DNA of 64,000 nt from Diploptera punctata (Eukaryota; Arthropoda; Insecta; Blattodea; Blaberidae). Shown here piece by piece: positions 14,501-28,900 of this stretch. Under the pieces are notes generated by a model, which was given only the letters and a program-made list of their open reading frames with translations, was not told the origin of the DNA and ran no database searches. Made by a program: the position numbers and the translations under genes. The stretch covers positions 496,001 to 560,000 of the forward strand of contig JASPKZ010007249.1 in assembly GCA_030220185.1 (NCBI GenBank), in the 5' to 3' direction. Within the stretch, counting starts at the first letter, position 1. Each line of letters begins with the position of its first letter.

Positions 14501-17500
14501 TTGGAAATTCTTCGGTCGGCCACCAGATGGCGCGGAGGTCAGTCTGCAGGATAGAAGGCCGTTGGACGTCAGTTGTGAACGTGACGCAGCATTGACAATG
14601 TCACAAATTATGTGAAGAAACCCAGGGTCTGCTATGAATTATGAAGTATGAGGTGAGTGAAATAATAAAAAATAAACAATATTAAAGAACCTCATAGTAT
14701 TATTTCCTATCTACATAACTTAATAAATAATTTTGTTAAAAATAATGATAATAATATCAAAATGGTATTTCATATTGTAATATTATCCAACATTCTAATC
14801 ATGTGAAGCATGGACTTCCTTGGTCCACTAGAGAAATCCACGACTATAATAAATAAAAGTTTTAAATATTGTATCTGAAATACTTTTGGTATTTTCAAAA
14901 TAATCAAACAAAATAATTAATTAATTTTAACTCTTTCCAATAGAACATTTATTTCTTCAGAGTATTTTTACATTGTTATGAGAGTAAACATCATAAAAAT
15001 AAAACTGTGAGAATAAATTTAAAATATTCTTCAGTCTTAGTTAATGCGAAGGTAATAAATAAAATATTTTTTTAAGTAACTTTGAGTTATGAAAAAATAT
15101 AACTGCCATTTACATTAAGGAAAGAACAGTAATGCATATATTAATAAGAAAAAGAAGCGAATCAAAGGATGGGATAATAGAAACACCATAAAAACAAAAA
15201 GTGATTTATTTTAAAAGTTTAGTACAAACTATACATAAATGATTGATAAGAAAATTCTGTCATGCATATATACAGTGAGATCAGTATAGTATTGTACAGC
15301 AGACGCGGGGTTTGTGCTATGCGATGATGAAGGCTTACATGTGCAGACATGGGACTTGAAATATGTGCTGACTCAGCAGTTTACGAGTACATCCTACGCA
15401 ATCACGGTCAGTGTGCTTCGAGTAGATAAGGTGCTCGCTCGCTTTTCATTGTGAACTGAATGATGTGAGCATAGTGTAAATTGTATAATGGCTAATAATT
15501 TTTCTACTAAACAACGTGTATTTATTTATGATCAATATTTGTTAACTTAGTCTGCCAGACAAGTATGAAGACTTTTTGAAACACGATTCCTGGGTGTAGA
15601 AATTCCAACATGTTCAACAGTCCATAATCTGTACAACAAATTTTATAAAGATGTGATAAAAATGTATGGACAACAAAGGTGGACAGTTCCAGCACCTGCT
15701 TCAATAAAGTTGGTAAGTACGACAATTTATAAAAGAGTTACGAAAATGTGTGTTGTTGTATAACCGCGATCCTATGCTGTCTGTTCCCTGCCGCAAGTGT
15801 GTCAGCAGTGTACAGTGAAATCCCCGAGTCTGCTGTCCAATGCTATATTGATTGCACTGTATAAGAAGCTATATCTTTTATAATCATTTTATTTAAAGGA
15901 ATTCAAAATACCCTATGTTGTTAATGCTATAATTCTGCTTCTACAGTGCATGTTTTATCAGAATCTATTCTCATATTAGGAGAATGAAATTGGTCATATA
16001 ATTTAATACTTGCTTTTTAATGTAGAAAAATTCCATACTTAATTATTCTTAGGTACCATACATAAGTTTCTTGCACTTCTATAAACAGAACTTATTATAA
16101 AAATTATTATTTTCATAAAAAATATATAATATTGTATATTTGAAGAGAAAAATTTTCGCCCAGACCGAGACTCGAACCTGGGACCTTTGGCTTTCTAGGC
16201 CAATGCTCTACCATCTGAGCTACCGGGGCAAGTTCCAATCTAGACACAAAATTTTCTCTTATGTACGTTGTAATACCGTACCTACAATTAGGCAAAAAAG
16301 CTAATAAAGTATAACATAATATTTAATTTTAGGAAGTTATATTTTGAGGTTATTTTAATTATATTATTTTTTGGTCTGGACATCTTACCTCAATATTAAT
16401 GTTGATTTGTTCTTGGACATGTTTCAAAACAATTCTCTGTTTTATCTTCAGCTTTCCCAGACTAGTCTGGGAAAGCTGAAGATAAAACAGAGAATTGTTT
16501 TGAAACATGTCCAAGAACAAATCAACATTAATATTGAGGTAAGATGTCCAGACCAAAAAATAATATAAGTATAACATAATAAATAAATACCACCTGTAAA
16601 CTTTCAGTCTGAATACGATTATTTTGTATGCTCTTTTAGTAACTTTTTTTTCCATTTTCCAACACAATTTTATATGTAAATCCAAATAATAATTTCTTAT
16701 AAGAGAATTCTCTGTTTTAAATTCACACTTGTACTTGATAAATATTTCCTGAAAATGTTTAAGCAAACTGATTCTGTAGATCATGAGAAAACATGCACTC
16801 TATAAAGCAGTATTTTAATATCAGTAACATAGGGCATGCAGAATTCCCTTAAAAAGCATATATTAACATCAATTTTAATAGGCCTATATGGTGTGCCACA
16901 AGAATATCAAAATAATATAGAAACAAGCATATGATGAGTGATGCCACATTCAGTATGCATGACCACAAGGTAACCTCACTTCATTGCTCTGGTAACATTT
17001 GAAGTTGCAAGTTAAAAAAATAATTCTAGCATAACCAGAGAAGGCATTGGTTACTAAGATCAGTTCACTGCAATATAAATTAATTTGCTGATCTTAGATG
17101 CAAAGCAGTTAACTTAAAAGCAAAGGTTGACATAAAAATAATATTCATTTTTTGTACATATAATAAAATTAGCATTCATAAGCCAAAGCCCTTTCTAAGA
17201 ATAGACTAGAGAAATACTCTCACAATAGAATTGAATAAGAAGTTTATAAAATTTTAAAAGCAGAATTTTATGCTATATAATGATTTTATCTGATATAATG
17301 AATCCCAAGGGTAATCACTATGAACTGCTCATTTAACAAGGTAATATATTTTATAAATTTATTGTGGGAAATAACATTATGAAGCTTTCTGTTAATGAGT
17401 CTTGAAAATCTCACCGCATAAACTCTATGTTCTTCAAAGCATGGGACCACGGTTTCAGATACAGTCGTCCCTATCTCAGGTCGGAAATATGGCTGAAGAT

Positions 17501-19893
17501 AGAGACAACTGTCTCTGAAACTGCAGTCCTGTGCTTTGAAGAACACAGGAGATTATAAGGTGAGATTTTCACGACTCATTAATATTAATTAAGGTAATAT
17601 ATTTAACGTAAAAATATAAAAATAAAATTATGCATAGCTTTTATTAATTGAGTCTCATGAGTGTTGAATACAATGTATGGCACGTAACAGAACAACAAGA
17701 AGTTTGATGTTTTATTAATAATTTAACACTTCTCACTGAAGGATAAATTATATTTGAAGAGAAAAACTATACACTCAGACTGGGTTTGAATTAATAATTT
17801 AACACTTCTCACTGAAGGATAAATTACATTTGAAGAGAAAAACTATACACTCAGACTGGGGTTTGAAACCAGGACCTTTGGCTTTCTAGGTCAATGCTCT
17901 ACAACTGAGCTACCTGAGAAACTTCAATCTAAACACAAATTTCTCTGGGTTCAAACCCCAGTCTGAGCATATAATTTGTCTCTTCAAATATAATTTATCC
18001 TTCAGTGAGAAGAGTTAGATTAATGATAAAACATCAAAAGAAGCCCTGCTGGCTTTATAAAATAGTGTTCAAATTCCCAATAAATGTCTTCTTAAAACAA
18101 GAAGCCGCCATTTGCGTGATCGAGCAAGGCGAATTAACAGTGTACAAGAGAAAAATTTGCATTTAGATTGGAGTTTCTCAGGTAGGTCAGTGGTACAACA
18201 TTGGCCTAAAAAGCCAAAGGTCCTGGGTTTAAACCCTAGTCTGAGCATATAATTTTTCTCTTCAAATATAACAACAAGATTGTTGATCTAATATCAGTAC
18301 AATTCATCGGAGAACATTTTGTTTAAACAACTCTCCTCATACGATTCATGCTTTCATGATACCGTGGTTTCAAACACAGTCGTGTTCATCCTCAGCCATA
18401 ACTCCGACTGATGAAATTCTTCGTAGTTATGGCTGAGGATGAACACGACTGTGTTTGAAACCGCAGTATCATGGAAGCATGAATCCTATGAGGTGAGTTG
18501 TTTAAACAAAATGTTCTCCGATGAATTTTAATTATTATACCTCATAATGTTTACTTCCCAACATTAATTTAATATAATATCAGTACAGTTTATGCAAACC
18601 AGACATTTAAGATTTAAATTAAACCTCATAGTGATTTTTCCTATAAAAGTTCAAACCAAACATTACTTGAATGAGATATTCTACATAAAAGTTTTCATAA
18701 ATCCAATAAAAACCATTTACTCATATTGCTTCAATAATTTTTTTAAATATTATAACTAACTCACTGACACCACTGAACTCAGAGATTTAAGGCTGTGCAA
18801 ACATAAGTTCTCCATCATCCCTACCCCGAGCATTTTCCTGTACAATTCAATTCTCTCAAATCATAGTTAATGTTATTTGTCCACCTCATTCTTGGCCTAT
18901 CTACTGGGTGTTTTCCCCTTTGTTTCCCTTTTTCATTTTTCATTTTGCCACATGGCCTGCTCATTAGAATCTATGAGAATAAAATATTTTCTAATCCATT
19001 TATATCAAAATTGAGACAACTATAATGTTTCATAAAGGTCAGAAATTATGAGAAATAATGTCACAAGTGATTTCCAAATCATTGATAAATTCACAAATCA
19101 CTTCGTGACTCGTGAATTTATCCAAAGGATTTGGAAATCAAGAGTGGCACTTGTTAGGACTATTTAATGAATATAATAAAGCTGTTTAATAAAAAATCAT
19201 TATTTAAATATAGTTACATGTATTTTTAAATATTTATAGATTCAATGTAAATGGTGATGTTTAAAAACAAATCGGACATTTGAGGTTATGTATATTCACT
19301 GCAACTTGTTCATATTATTTATTGCCAAATAGGATTGCAATATTGTAAGGATCACCCTAGTGGAGAAATAATGAAACATATCGAACTGTATATTATAATC
19401 AACATTATAGATTAATCATTTATTTTTTTTAGTAAACAACTCGGTAAAAATCACAGAATCAGTTCATTATTTGCTATATTCAATGTATTTGTTGGAGAAA
19501 AATAATGCTCTGAGCTGTTCAGAATATTAAAAAGTAGGAACTTTCTTTATCACAAAAGTACGAGCTGATAAAGAGAAATTGATAAAGAGCTAGGTGAAAC
19601 ATGACTGTCATTGGTTATAAAACAAAATTCATTGAAACGTGATTGGTCACTGACTACCATTTGGGGCATGAGTTAAATAGTCAAGATAAATTACACCAGA
19701 AAATATAGTTTATAGATGGCTAAGCCCTAAAATTGATTCTTACTGGAATAAATTATGTTCATCACTTGTTTCCAATTGTTTAGTATCGTCAACCCTTACT
19801 GAAATGTTTATAAAAAATAGACAATTAATAATTTATATGCTTATTAGCTTATAATTAAAACATTATGTAAAAAATCTAAAATGTAAAGAATAG

Positions 19894-19931
<38 letters not shown>

Positions 19932-22900
19932 AAGAGAGGAAGACCGAAGAAAACTTGGATAGAAGGGGTACAAGCAGCTATGAATATCAGAAGAATGGAG
20001 GAAGATCAATGGATGGATAGAGAGGAATGGTGTTTGGTTTCCGGAAGACGGCGGCAGCTGCCATGATACCGGATGATGATGATGATATATATATATCCAT
20101 CCATAGTAATTCTGCCCAAGGGCAGGTCTTTCACTGCAATCATAGCATTTTCATGCTATTCTTTGCAGCTTTACTAGGGAATTGTAGATGTGGTAGCTTC
20201 CCATTGCTTTCCACACCAGTGAAGGATGATGATGATGGGCATATGATTTCAGGAACTGTTTGGGTCTTAAAGTTTTCCTGACATTTGTCTTACAGGTGAG
20301 AAAAAACCCCGATAAAAACCTCACCCAGAAAAAGTGTCCTGACCAGGGATCGAACCTGGGCCCGCTGCATGACAAGGCAGCACGCTACCTTGAGACCACA
20401 GCGGTGGACTATATATATAATTATATCATTATTTAATGGGTACAAAAAATCATAATCCATAAGAAATTTGGAATGCACTATAAAGGGCTGTGAAGCTAAA
20501 CTGTAAGTAAGTAAGAATGAGAGCATAAATTATTTTTTTTATATTTTTTTATTTTTTTTTACTTTCATCATTGGATTCATACACTAATTCACTAGGTATA
20601 ATTTTAACTTGCAATGATAAATTATTTACATTTCTGATGTGGAAAATATATACATTCCTAGTTAGGGGAGGAGGGAAGAAATCTTTTAGTTATTTATAGT
20701 AGTAAATAACGTATTCTTAGTTTACAATAGTAAAAATAAGGTAATAGTAATAGATTTTTGATGACTGAAGTAATTTTTACAAAACAAACAGAATAATACT
20801 TGACGATTTTATTATTAATTTAACACTTCTCATTGAAGGATAAATTATATTTGAAGAGAAAAATTTTCGCCTAGACCGGGACTTTTTTCTCTTCAAATAT
20901 AATTTATCCTTCAATGAGAAGTGTTAAATTAATAATAAAAATCGTCAATAGAAGCCCTACTGGCTATAAAGTAGTGTTAAATTCCCAATAAATGTCTTCT
21001 TAACTAAGAAGCCGCCATTTGCAAAGATAGAAGCTATGGTTTCAAGCATTTGGCGCGAGGGAATTACAACGTACATAAGAGAAAAATTTGCGTCTAGATC
21101 GTAACTCGCCTCGGTAGCTCAGTTGGTAGAGCACTTGGCCCGGAAAGCCAAGGGTCCCGGGTTCGAGTCCCGGTCTAGGCGAAAATTTTTCTCTTCAAAT
21201 AGAATAATACTTGATATTTTTAGGAAGTAACATTGTGAGATTATTTAACAATAATTAAATGAAACAGATTTTAACACCTCATTTCATATTTTGTATCCTT
21301 TCCAAGACTAGTTTTGAGCAAATTCTTCCAGTTTTCAACTGCAATCTCATTGTTGATTTGACAGTTAGTATTTCTTCACTCTCCCTCCCTCTGTTAGTGA
21401 ATCAATGAAACTCCAAATTAAATATTTTTCCCTGGGAGTTTTTCAAAATTCATTATTTTGTATTTATACTTTTTTGGATGTAGATTTTCTCCCAAACTGT
21501 GATTTATTTACATTTCTCTAATTGTTTCATTAATTTTTCTTTTACTTCAATTCTGTGCTTTTCTGACCAAATGTGCTCACAGAATTGAAGTAAAGGAAAA
21601 ATTAATGAAACAATTACAGAAATCTGAAGAACTCACAGTTTGGGTGAAAATCTAGATCCAAAAATAAAAGACAAAATAATAAATTTTGAAATTCCTGGAG
21701 AAAAAGATTTAATTTAGAGGTTCAATAGTCCACTCACAAAGGGAAGAAGAGTGAAGGAATACCAACTGCCATATCAACAGTCAGATGCCAATTGAAAAAA
21801 TGGGGAAGAATTTCCTTGAAACTGACCCTGGTGAGGATACAAAATATGAGTTGAGGTATAAAATCTAATTAATTTTAATATTCCTAGAACAATACTCATT
21901 AAATCACAAAATAATTTATTAGCCTTCAAACTTGATTTAAAGCTAAAATTAACCAGTTTAGTTATATAAATTTTGAAAAATATTTTTTATATTACCAGTT
22001 AAATTTCACTATACTCTGAAGGAAACTATTTTTTTACAACACTTACATGATTTTATTGAGTATTAGGGGTCGGGGAAGGTGCAGGCGTGGGTAGGCAGTA
22101 GAGCAAGAAGCAGAGCAGGTGAAGTTGTGCAAGTGCTGCCTCGCTGCCCCCAGTTACCTGCAGCAATACATTCACTTCTTCTGGAAGTTCCTGATCGTAA
22201 AACTTAAGTAGCTCTATTGTCTGTCTGAGTGGCTCAAACATATCATCAGTTGTTAGTTGTCTCTCCTTCACATTCATAAGATAACCCATAACATTTACTA
22301 GGCGTTCATAGTCGCCTTCTTCTACAGGTTGCTGCAGTCCTTCATCAGCTTCATGAATGAATTTTGCAAGGTCTGATAAACTATACAAAATAGAATAAAA
22401 TTTAATTGAATATGATTACTAGTTATGGTAAAATCAAATGTTTCCTACCTCTCCTCATACAAATCTTCTAAGTAGATCACAATTTCGAGACCATAACGGT
22501 CTCATCTTCAGTACTATTTTGGCGACTGATGTTATGTCGATCGGAAGAAACTCTTCTTCTTCCCTATGTTGGTGGACCGATGAACCTCTGGATCAGGTCA
22601 GAATTTGCAGGAATTTTGAAGTTCATAAGTTTAACTTTGTTTACATTCAGATAAACAAAGGAAAACTTATGAACTTCAAAATTCCCGCAAATTCTGACCT
22701 GATCCAAAGGTTCATTGGTCCACCAACAGAGGGAAGAAGAAGAGTTTCTTCTGATCGACATAACATCAGTCACCAAAATAGAATAGAATAGAATAGATTT
22801 ATTTAGCCTGATGGAGTTAAGACCATGTGGCCTTCTCTTCCACTCACAAGGACAAACATATGTTACATATGAATACAAAAAAAATACAATAATAGTCATA

Positions 22901-25900
22901 TTAAACAATTAATTATCTGTCAAATTGAATAATAATGGAAATAATGTCTAATAATACAATGAAATTAAATACAATTAAAATTAAATTAATGATACAATGA
23001 ATACAAAAAGGAATAACAGCTCGAATCTACTATACATAAAAAGAAAAGAAAGAAAAAATACAAAGAAAGTAATAAACTACATTGAATTAATCTATGCTTT
23101 TTATACAAGGCATTAGGTAAATATATTAACAAATCTTAAAGTCTATTTTTATTAAATAATGAAAAAAAACACATTATTATTTTCAATTTGTTTCTGAAAG
23201 CTGGTAAAGTTTGGCAGTCTCTGACATAGGGTGGAAGGGAATTCCATGTTCTAGCAAGAGAAATTGCAAAAGATTTTGAATAATGGGTAGTATGATGAGG
23301 AGGGATATAAAGGACACTGTGCTCAAAGAGATCGGGTATCTAATTTATGTGTATCAGAGAGTCTAGTGAAGCGGTGTGATAAATAATAAGGTAATGATGT
23401 GTGTAATATGTTATAGAGAAGGCATAGGGAATGGATGGTTCTACGATCTTGTAGACGAAGTCATGACAATTGTTCCAGGGATGGTGTAACGTGATCAAAT
23501 CTACATATACCACAAATAAAATGTATGCAAGAATTATGAACACGTTGAAGTCTTTGGGTAAGAACAGTATTTAGAGTACTGAAGATGAGACCATTATGGT
23601 CTCGAAATTGTGATCTACTTAGAAGATTTTACCATAAATTAAACCTCATAGTGATTAAAAGTTAAATAAGTGATTAATAGTATTCAATACAAATTTGTCT
23701 ATAAATTTTAAAGGGTGCATCTCCAGAGAATTGTACCTCCTAGAAGGTAGTAGAAGAGAAAACAAATACCTCCTGTAGACCAACAAGAACTACTATCTTG
23801 CAGTTTGTCATTACTTAACAAACACGAGAGGAAGATAATCTCGCATAGAAATATGAACATCAGACTGATGTTAGTTAACAATAGGGAAAAATTTCCTTGA
23901 AAATAGTCCTGGATACAACAAAATATGTGGTGAGATGTAAAATCTTGTTAAATTAATGTTCGTTATTCTAATGCCGGTTTATTATGTCAAAAATAGATAA
24001 AGATAAAAAAATCAGGAAATTATCGGATAAAATATGGGAAATGTGAAAAAAAAAACATAGAAAAAATTAAAATAAATGTGAACATCTGAATGAAGGAACA
24101 CTTTAGAAATGTAAAATATGGAAAAATATGAAAAATTGGCAACAATAGTTGCTCGTATGCAAACTGAAAACCATATGACTGAGGAAAATTAAAAATTGCT
24201 GAAACAAGTGGAGAGATCAACAGAACAATCTACAAGCAGAAAAATAGAGACAAAAAATTAATTTTGAAGTACTCAGGAAAAAGGATGTAATCAAGAGGTA
24301 CCAGATGGAAAGATTATACAAGATTTCTAATGGACAACATATAAGCAATTTATTTGTAAAATATAATGATGTATTTTTTTACTTACAAAATACTTAATAC
24401 TGTATTCATAACAATTTTATATTACTGTATACTTTCTTGAAGATGTAATTTTCTAATAAAATAAAAATAAAACATTTTTGTATCCTTATCAAAATGAGAA
24501 TTATTCGTATATGGATTATAGAAATGAAAAGCATATGTAAAGATATAACACATAAAAGCTGATTTTTTAAATATTATAGTTTTAAAAAATAATTTTTAAT
24601 CAATCAGTATAATGAATAAAACTCAAGATTAAATTAAAATACTTCATACCTCACCTCAGAATCAATCTTCTAATTATACTGCAGTTTCGAAGCCTTGGCA
24701 GCTACATCTTCAGTAATATCTCATCGACTGATGTTATTAAGTTATGTAGATAGGAAATAACACTATGAGGTTTTTTAATATTGTTTATTTTTTATTATTT
24801 CACTCACCTCATACTTCATAATTCATAGCAGACCCAGGGTTTCTTCACATCTTTTGTGACATTCTCAATGCTGTGTCACGTTCACAACTGACGTCCAACG
24901 GCCTTCTATCCTGCAGACTGACCTCCGCGCCATCTGGTGGCCGACCGAAGAATTTCCAAATCAGTCCTCTCTCCTTATAACCGGGTATTTCAAAATTCAT
25001 AGTTGTATTTTCATTCTTGCATATGTAAATTTTTTCCCAAATTGTGAGTTCCTTCGGTTTTTCCAATTGTTTAAGTAATTTTGTTTTGGTTTCTATTCGA
25101 TGTTTTTCTGACCAGGCGTGTGCAGCTATTGCAGATTTTTCGGTTTCTCCATTTTTAACATTTCTGAGGTGTTCTTTTAATCTTGTATTTAGATTCCTTT
25201 TTGTTTTTCCTATGTATATCTTTTCACAATCTTTACAATTAATTTGATAAATTCCCGATTTTTTGCAGTCTTCAATCTTTTCATTTTTGTTGGTTTTTAT
25301 TAAATTACCTAAGCTGTAATCATTTTTCGGTGCTAATTTAATGTTGAATTTTATGTCGATCAGAAGAACTACTTCTTCTTTCCTCTGTTTGGTGGACCGA
25401 TAAACCTCTAGATTCAGTCAGAATCTGTGGGAATTTCGAAGTTCATAACTTTTTCTTTCTTTCTTTTTTTTTTCTTCTCTTATGAACTTCGAAATTCCCG
25501 TGGATTCTGACTGGATCTGGAACATTATCGGTCCACCAACAGAGGGAAGAATAAGTAGTTCTTCTGATCGACATAACAACAGTTGGTGAGATATTACTGG
25601 AGATGAAGCTGCCAAGGCTTCAAAACTGCAGTATAATTAGAAGACTGGATATGAGGTGAGGTATGAAGTATTTTAATTTAATCTTAAATTAAACTTCATA
25701 CTGATTTTTTCCTATAAAAGTTCAAAATAAAACTCATCTTTTAATTTTAAATTTCTAATTGTTCATATGTATTAAATATTATATAACTTCCATTATATAG
25801 TATATAGGACTTTAAAAAATTGAATATATGTATGTGATCATTAGGGCTGATAAAAGTATTGGTTTCAGGGTAGTAACTAATTTCTAAACACATTGTTTAC

Positions 25901-28900
25901 AAAATGCATGTCTTTGTCAAGCGTCTCCACTGCCTGCTCGGAGCAGAGAGTATGTATGTATGACTCTCCTCAATAATAGACCTATTTACGCGACATGTGG
26001 TTGTATAAAATTGCCGAAACAAAAATTGTGCAAATATGAGTCCATTCTTACACAAAGCAGACTGTACTATAAGTCTGTCCCGAGTAGCACATATCAACAT
26101 GCAGTTTGTAAACACAGCGGTCTAACTATGATGCAGCCTAGCCTGTAATCCATACTTTTTTTCAGCCCTAGCGATCATAGAGCCATGTTTGAAAGATTCT
26201 AAGAAGAAATATTGGTGCAGTCAAATGTGGAAAAATAGATATAATAGTGATCTGAATGAATTATATAAAGAAGTAGACATAACAACATATATCAGACTAT
26301 CAAGGTTGAGATGTCTGGGGCATGTTAATCAAATGGAGGTTGATAGGAAAGTTAAATCCATTTTAACAGATATCCAAAGGGAACAAGATCAAGGGGTTGA
26401 CCGAGATCAAGATGGTAGGATTGTGTGTGGCAGGATCTGCAGAGGGCAAAAATGGAAAATTGGAGACAGCTGTCGAGGGACAGGGATGATTGGAGGAGAG
26501 CCATAAAGGAAGCGGGGGCCCACCTGGGCAGTTGTGCTAATTAAGAAGAAGAAGGAAACAAAGGTAAAACAATTGAATTAAAAGTGCTCACCTGTTGGTC
26601 ACATGATCCACCAGATGTTGCTTGAACATATTACCCCATTTACGAACTGTATTAAGAAGAGCTTGTCTGAACGGTCTCAAGTCCACTTGGAACCAAGCAC
26701 TAAAAATCTGAACTGGTTCCATGTCCTCTATTTCAATGTATAGGCTTTCAAAGTTGTCAATCTAAAAATATATATTAATTGTATATAATAAGAGGTTAAT
26801 AATACCTGATACAACATTTTTAAGAAAAAATCTGAACTATTCTTAACAATAAAATCTAACTGAAAATATTTATTTTTGTAACTTGAATGCATTTCCTTTC
26901 ATTAGTGTCAAGAACATTATTTTTCTGCCCACAATGGATAAAATATAGCAATTTGAAACAAACATTTTAATAAGAGTTCTATCAGAAGTAACATATGAAG
27001 TCAATTATCAATATTAGATAATTGAATCATTTTTACATCTCACCTCATAAAAATATGTATTTCTCACTGACTATTTTTGGAGGCATCCTCCCCATTATCA
27101 GCTAAACTCCGATTAAACATCAGAGTTTTACTGATGATGGAGGGATGCCTCCAAAACAAGTCGGTGAGAAATATATATTTTTATGAGGTGAGGTATAAAA
27201 CTATCCCATTCAACTACTGGTATGTAATATTAAACACCAGCTAATACCCGGCATGTGCTGCTACACCTAAATAAATTATGTGTTTTTGTGTTTAATTGAA
27301 TAAGTAAAAGGAAAAATAATTATAAATTTATATTGTTATTATTTTTAGACACCCTGTGCTAATTACCCGGCATTGCCCAGGAATCTACTTATCCCAATTT
27401 TCTTGGCATCAATGAAAGACACAAATGTTATTGTGAGTTATCCATAAAAGATAAACATATGCTCTCATGGGCTTTTTGTAGAGTTTTTTGAGATATTCAA
27501 TTCTGTGTGCAGGACATTAATATGGTGTATTTATTATGATTTAGGCAGCATAAGCCATTTAAGCGTACAAAAAGCTACTTATATTTTACTTTTTCACTAC
27601 AAAGGGTGATTTTTAAGGGTGAAGGGCTTGAGCATTAAAACTCTTTTATAGCCTATAACCTTCCAGGAAAATCCTGAACATTTTGCAAAAAAGCCCCATC
27701 ACAATCGGATGAACATACGGCAGTGCACGTTTGTCCAGGAATCTACTTATCCCGATCTTCTTGGCATCAATGAAATACAAAATTGGCTATTGTGAGTTAT
27801 TCATAAAAGATAAACATACGCTGTAACAGACTTTTTTGTAGAGTTTTTTGAGATATTCAATTCTGTGTAAATTAATTTTGTGTATTTGTTATGCTTTAGG
27901 CAGCATAAGCCATTTAAGCGTAAAAAAGGATTTTTTTTTCACTACAAAGGGTGATTTTTAAGAGTGTAGGAGTTGAGTATCACTACTCTCTTACAGCCTA
28001 TGTTCATCCCAGGAATCTCCTGAACATTTTGCAAAAAACCCCATCACAATCGGGTGAAGGTATGGCAGTGCATAAAATATGAACAAACAAACAAACAAAC
28101 ATTCATTTTTACATGCTTTATATTAACTTGACCTGTATCTATCTGTGTAACGGAATCTTTCAATGCGATTTTCACCCACTTAAAATCATTGGATCGACTT
28201 GAAACTTTGTATACTTGTAAAGGACCCGTGACAATACAATGATTTCATATTTATTTTCTAAAATTCTGGCCAGAATCATCAGAAAATCAAAAAAGTGTCT
28301 TTGTATCTATGTAACGGAATCTTTGAACACGATTTTCACCCACTTAGAAACATTGGATCGACTTGAAACTTTGTATACTTGTAAGGGACCCGTGACAATA
28401 CAATAATTTCGTATTTTGTTTCTAAAATCCTGGCCAAAATCATCAGAAAATTAAAAAAAATGAAAACTGGTATAATAGGTTGTGAACTTGTAGACTTTTT
28501 AGTCAATCGTTTTAAGAGCTCAGTTGGTAGAGCGGTGAACTCTAGTGGTATATAATTTCAGTGGTCTATAGGTCGCTGGTTCATATCCGGCTGGGAGGAT
28601 TTTTTTAGAAGAGTATTACTTTTAGCTCATACTACAATAGTATTGAATTTAAAGCTATATACATTTTTATCTTATTCTGTAAAATATTAAAACTAAAAAA
28701 TAAAAAGTAGTTTTAAAAAACTAAAACAGCAAGCTTTATTAGAAAACCGAACTACAAAAATGAAAAATAATTTTAATTTCCAACACGCTTGGGATAAAAT
28801 TAAAGTGGTCAACAAAAAATCATCCCCAACACATGTAGAATAAAATTAGAGTTATCAACAAAAACAAAATCATTTTACCATGAAAAGCGTGGGGTGATTT

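Larger units (their letters stand above)
18305..18574. mobile_element. PLE fold-back, C-type tail
   Basis: TSD TAATATCAGTACAATT / TAATATCAGTACAGTT (18289-18304, 18575-18590; one mismatch). Arms CATCGGAGAACATTTTGTTT ... The tail is ACCTCATAATGTTTACTTCC. One hammerhead per arm, on opposite strands. Confidence 0.9.
22427..23668. mobile_element. PLE fold-back, B-type, split by a LINE
   Basis: Arms 22427-22630 and 22655-22776 plus 23572-23635 are complements; the tail AAACCTCATAGTGATTAAAA lies at 23641. Both arms hold intact-looking hammerheads. The intact left arm shows what the right arm looked like before the LINE inserted. Confidence 0.85.
24626..25725. mobile_element. PLE fold-back, B-type, containing a nested A-type PLE
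   Basis: TSD AATAAAACTCA at 24615-24625 and 25726-25736 (11/11). Arms begin AGATTAAATTAAAATACTTC, then ATACCTCACCTCAG. The B tail is AAACTTCATACTGATTTTTT. The left arm is cut at the motif ACTGATGTTAT by the nested element 24737-25362. Confidence 0.9.

Noticed and set aside
16158..16232. Possible functional tRNA genes (also 21108-21180, 47500-47573, 50395-50525)
   Set aside because: SINE flanks, multiple copies with differing anticodon loops, C at position 33 in some, and no long variable arm for the apparent Ser anticodon.
16359..16784. Long minus-strand open frame with a mirror ORF on the plus strand (16371-16568)
   Set aside because: The two encode the same peptide because the sequence is a perfect palindrome (PLE arms). 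Not a gene.
20027..20281. 84-codon ORF with MIPDDDDD
   Set aside because: LINE 3' end fused in frame with a GAT microsatellite and SINE body.
22438..22908. Overlapping opposite-strand ORFs of about 115 codons
   Set aside because: Shadows of PLE fold-back arms and a LINE tail; the peptides mirror each other.
25044..25247. 67-codon plus ORF repeated at 35317 and 36927
   Set aside because: Antisense frame of the GIY-YIG domain in each PLE copy; conservation comes from the sense strand.
27003..27235. Active hammerhead in this fold-back
   Set aside because: G12 is A, GAAA is AAAA and helix I does not pair; kept only as a degenerate element.
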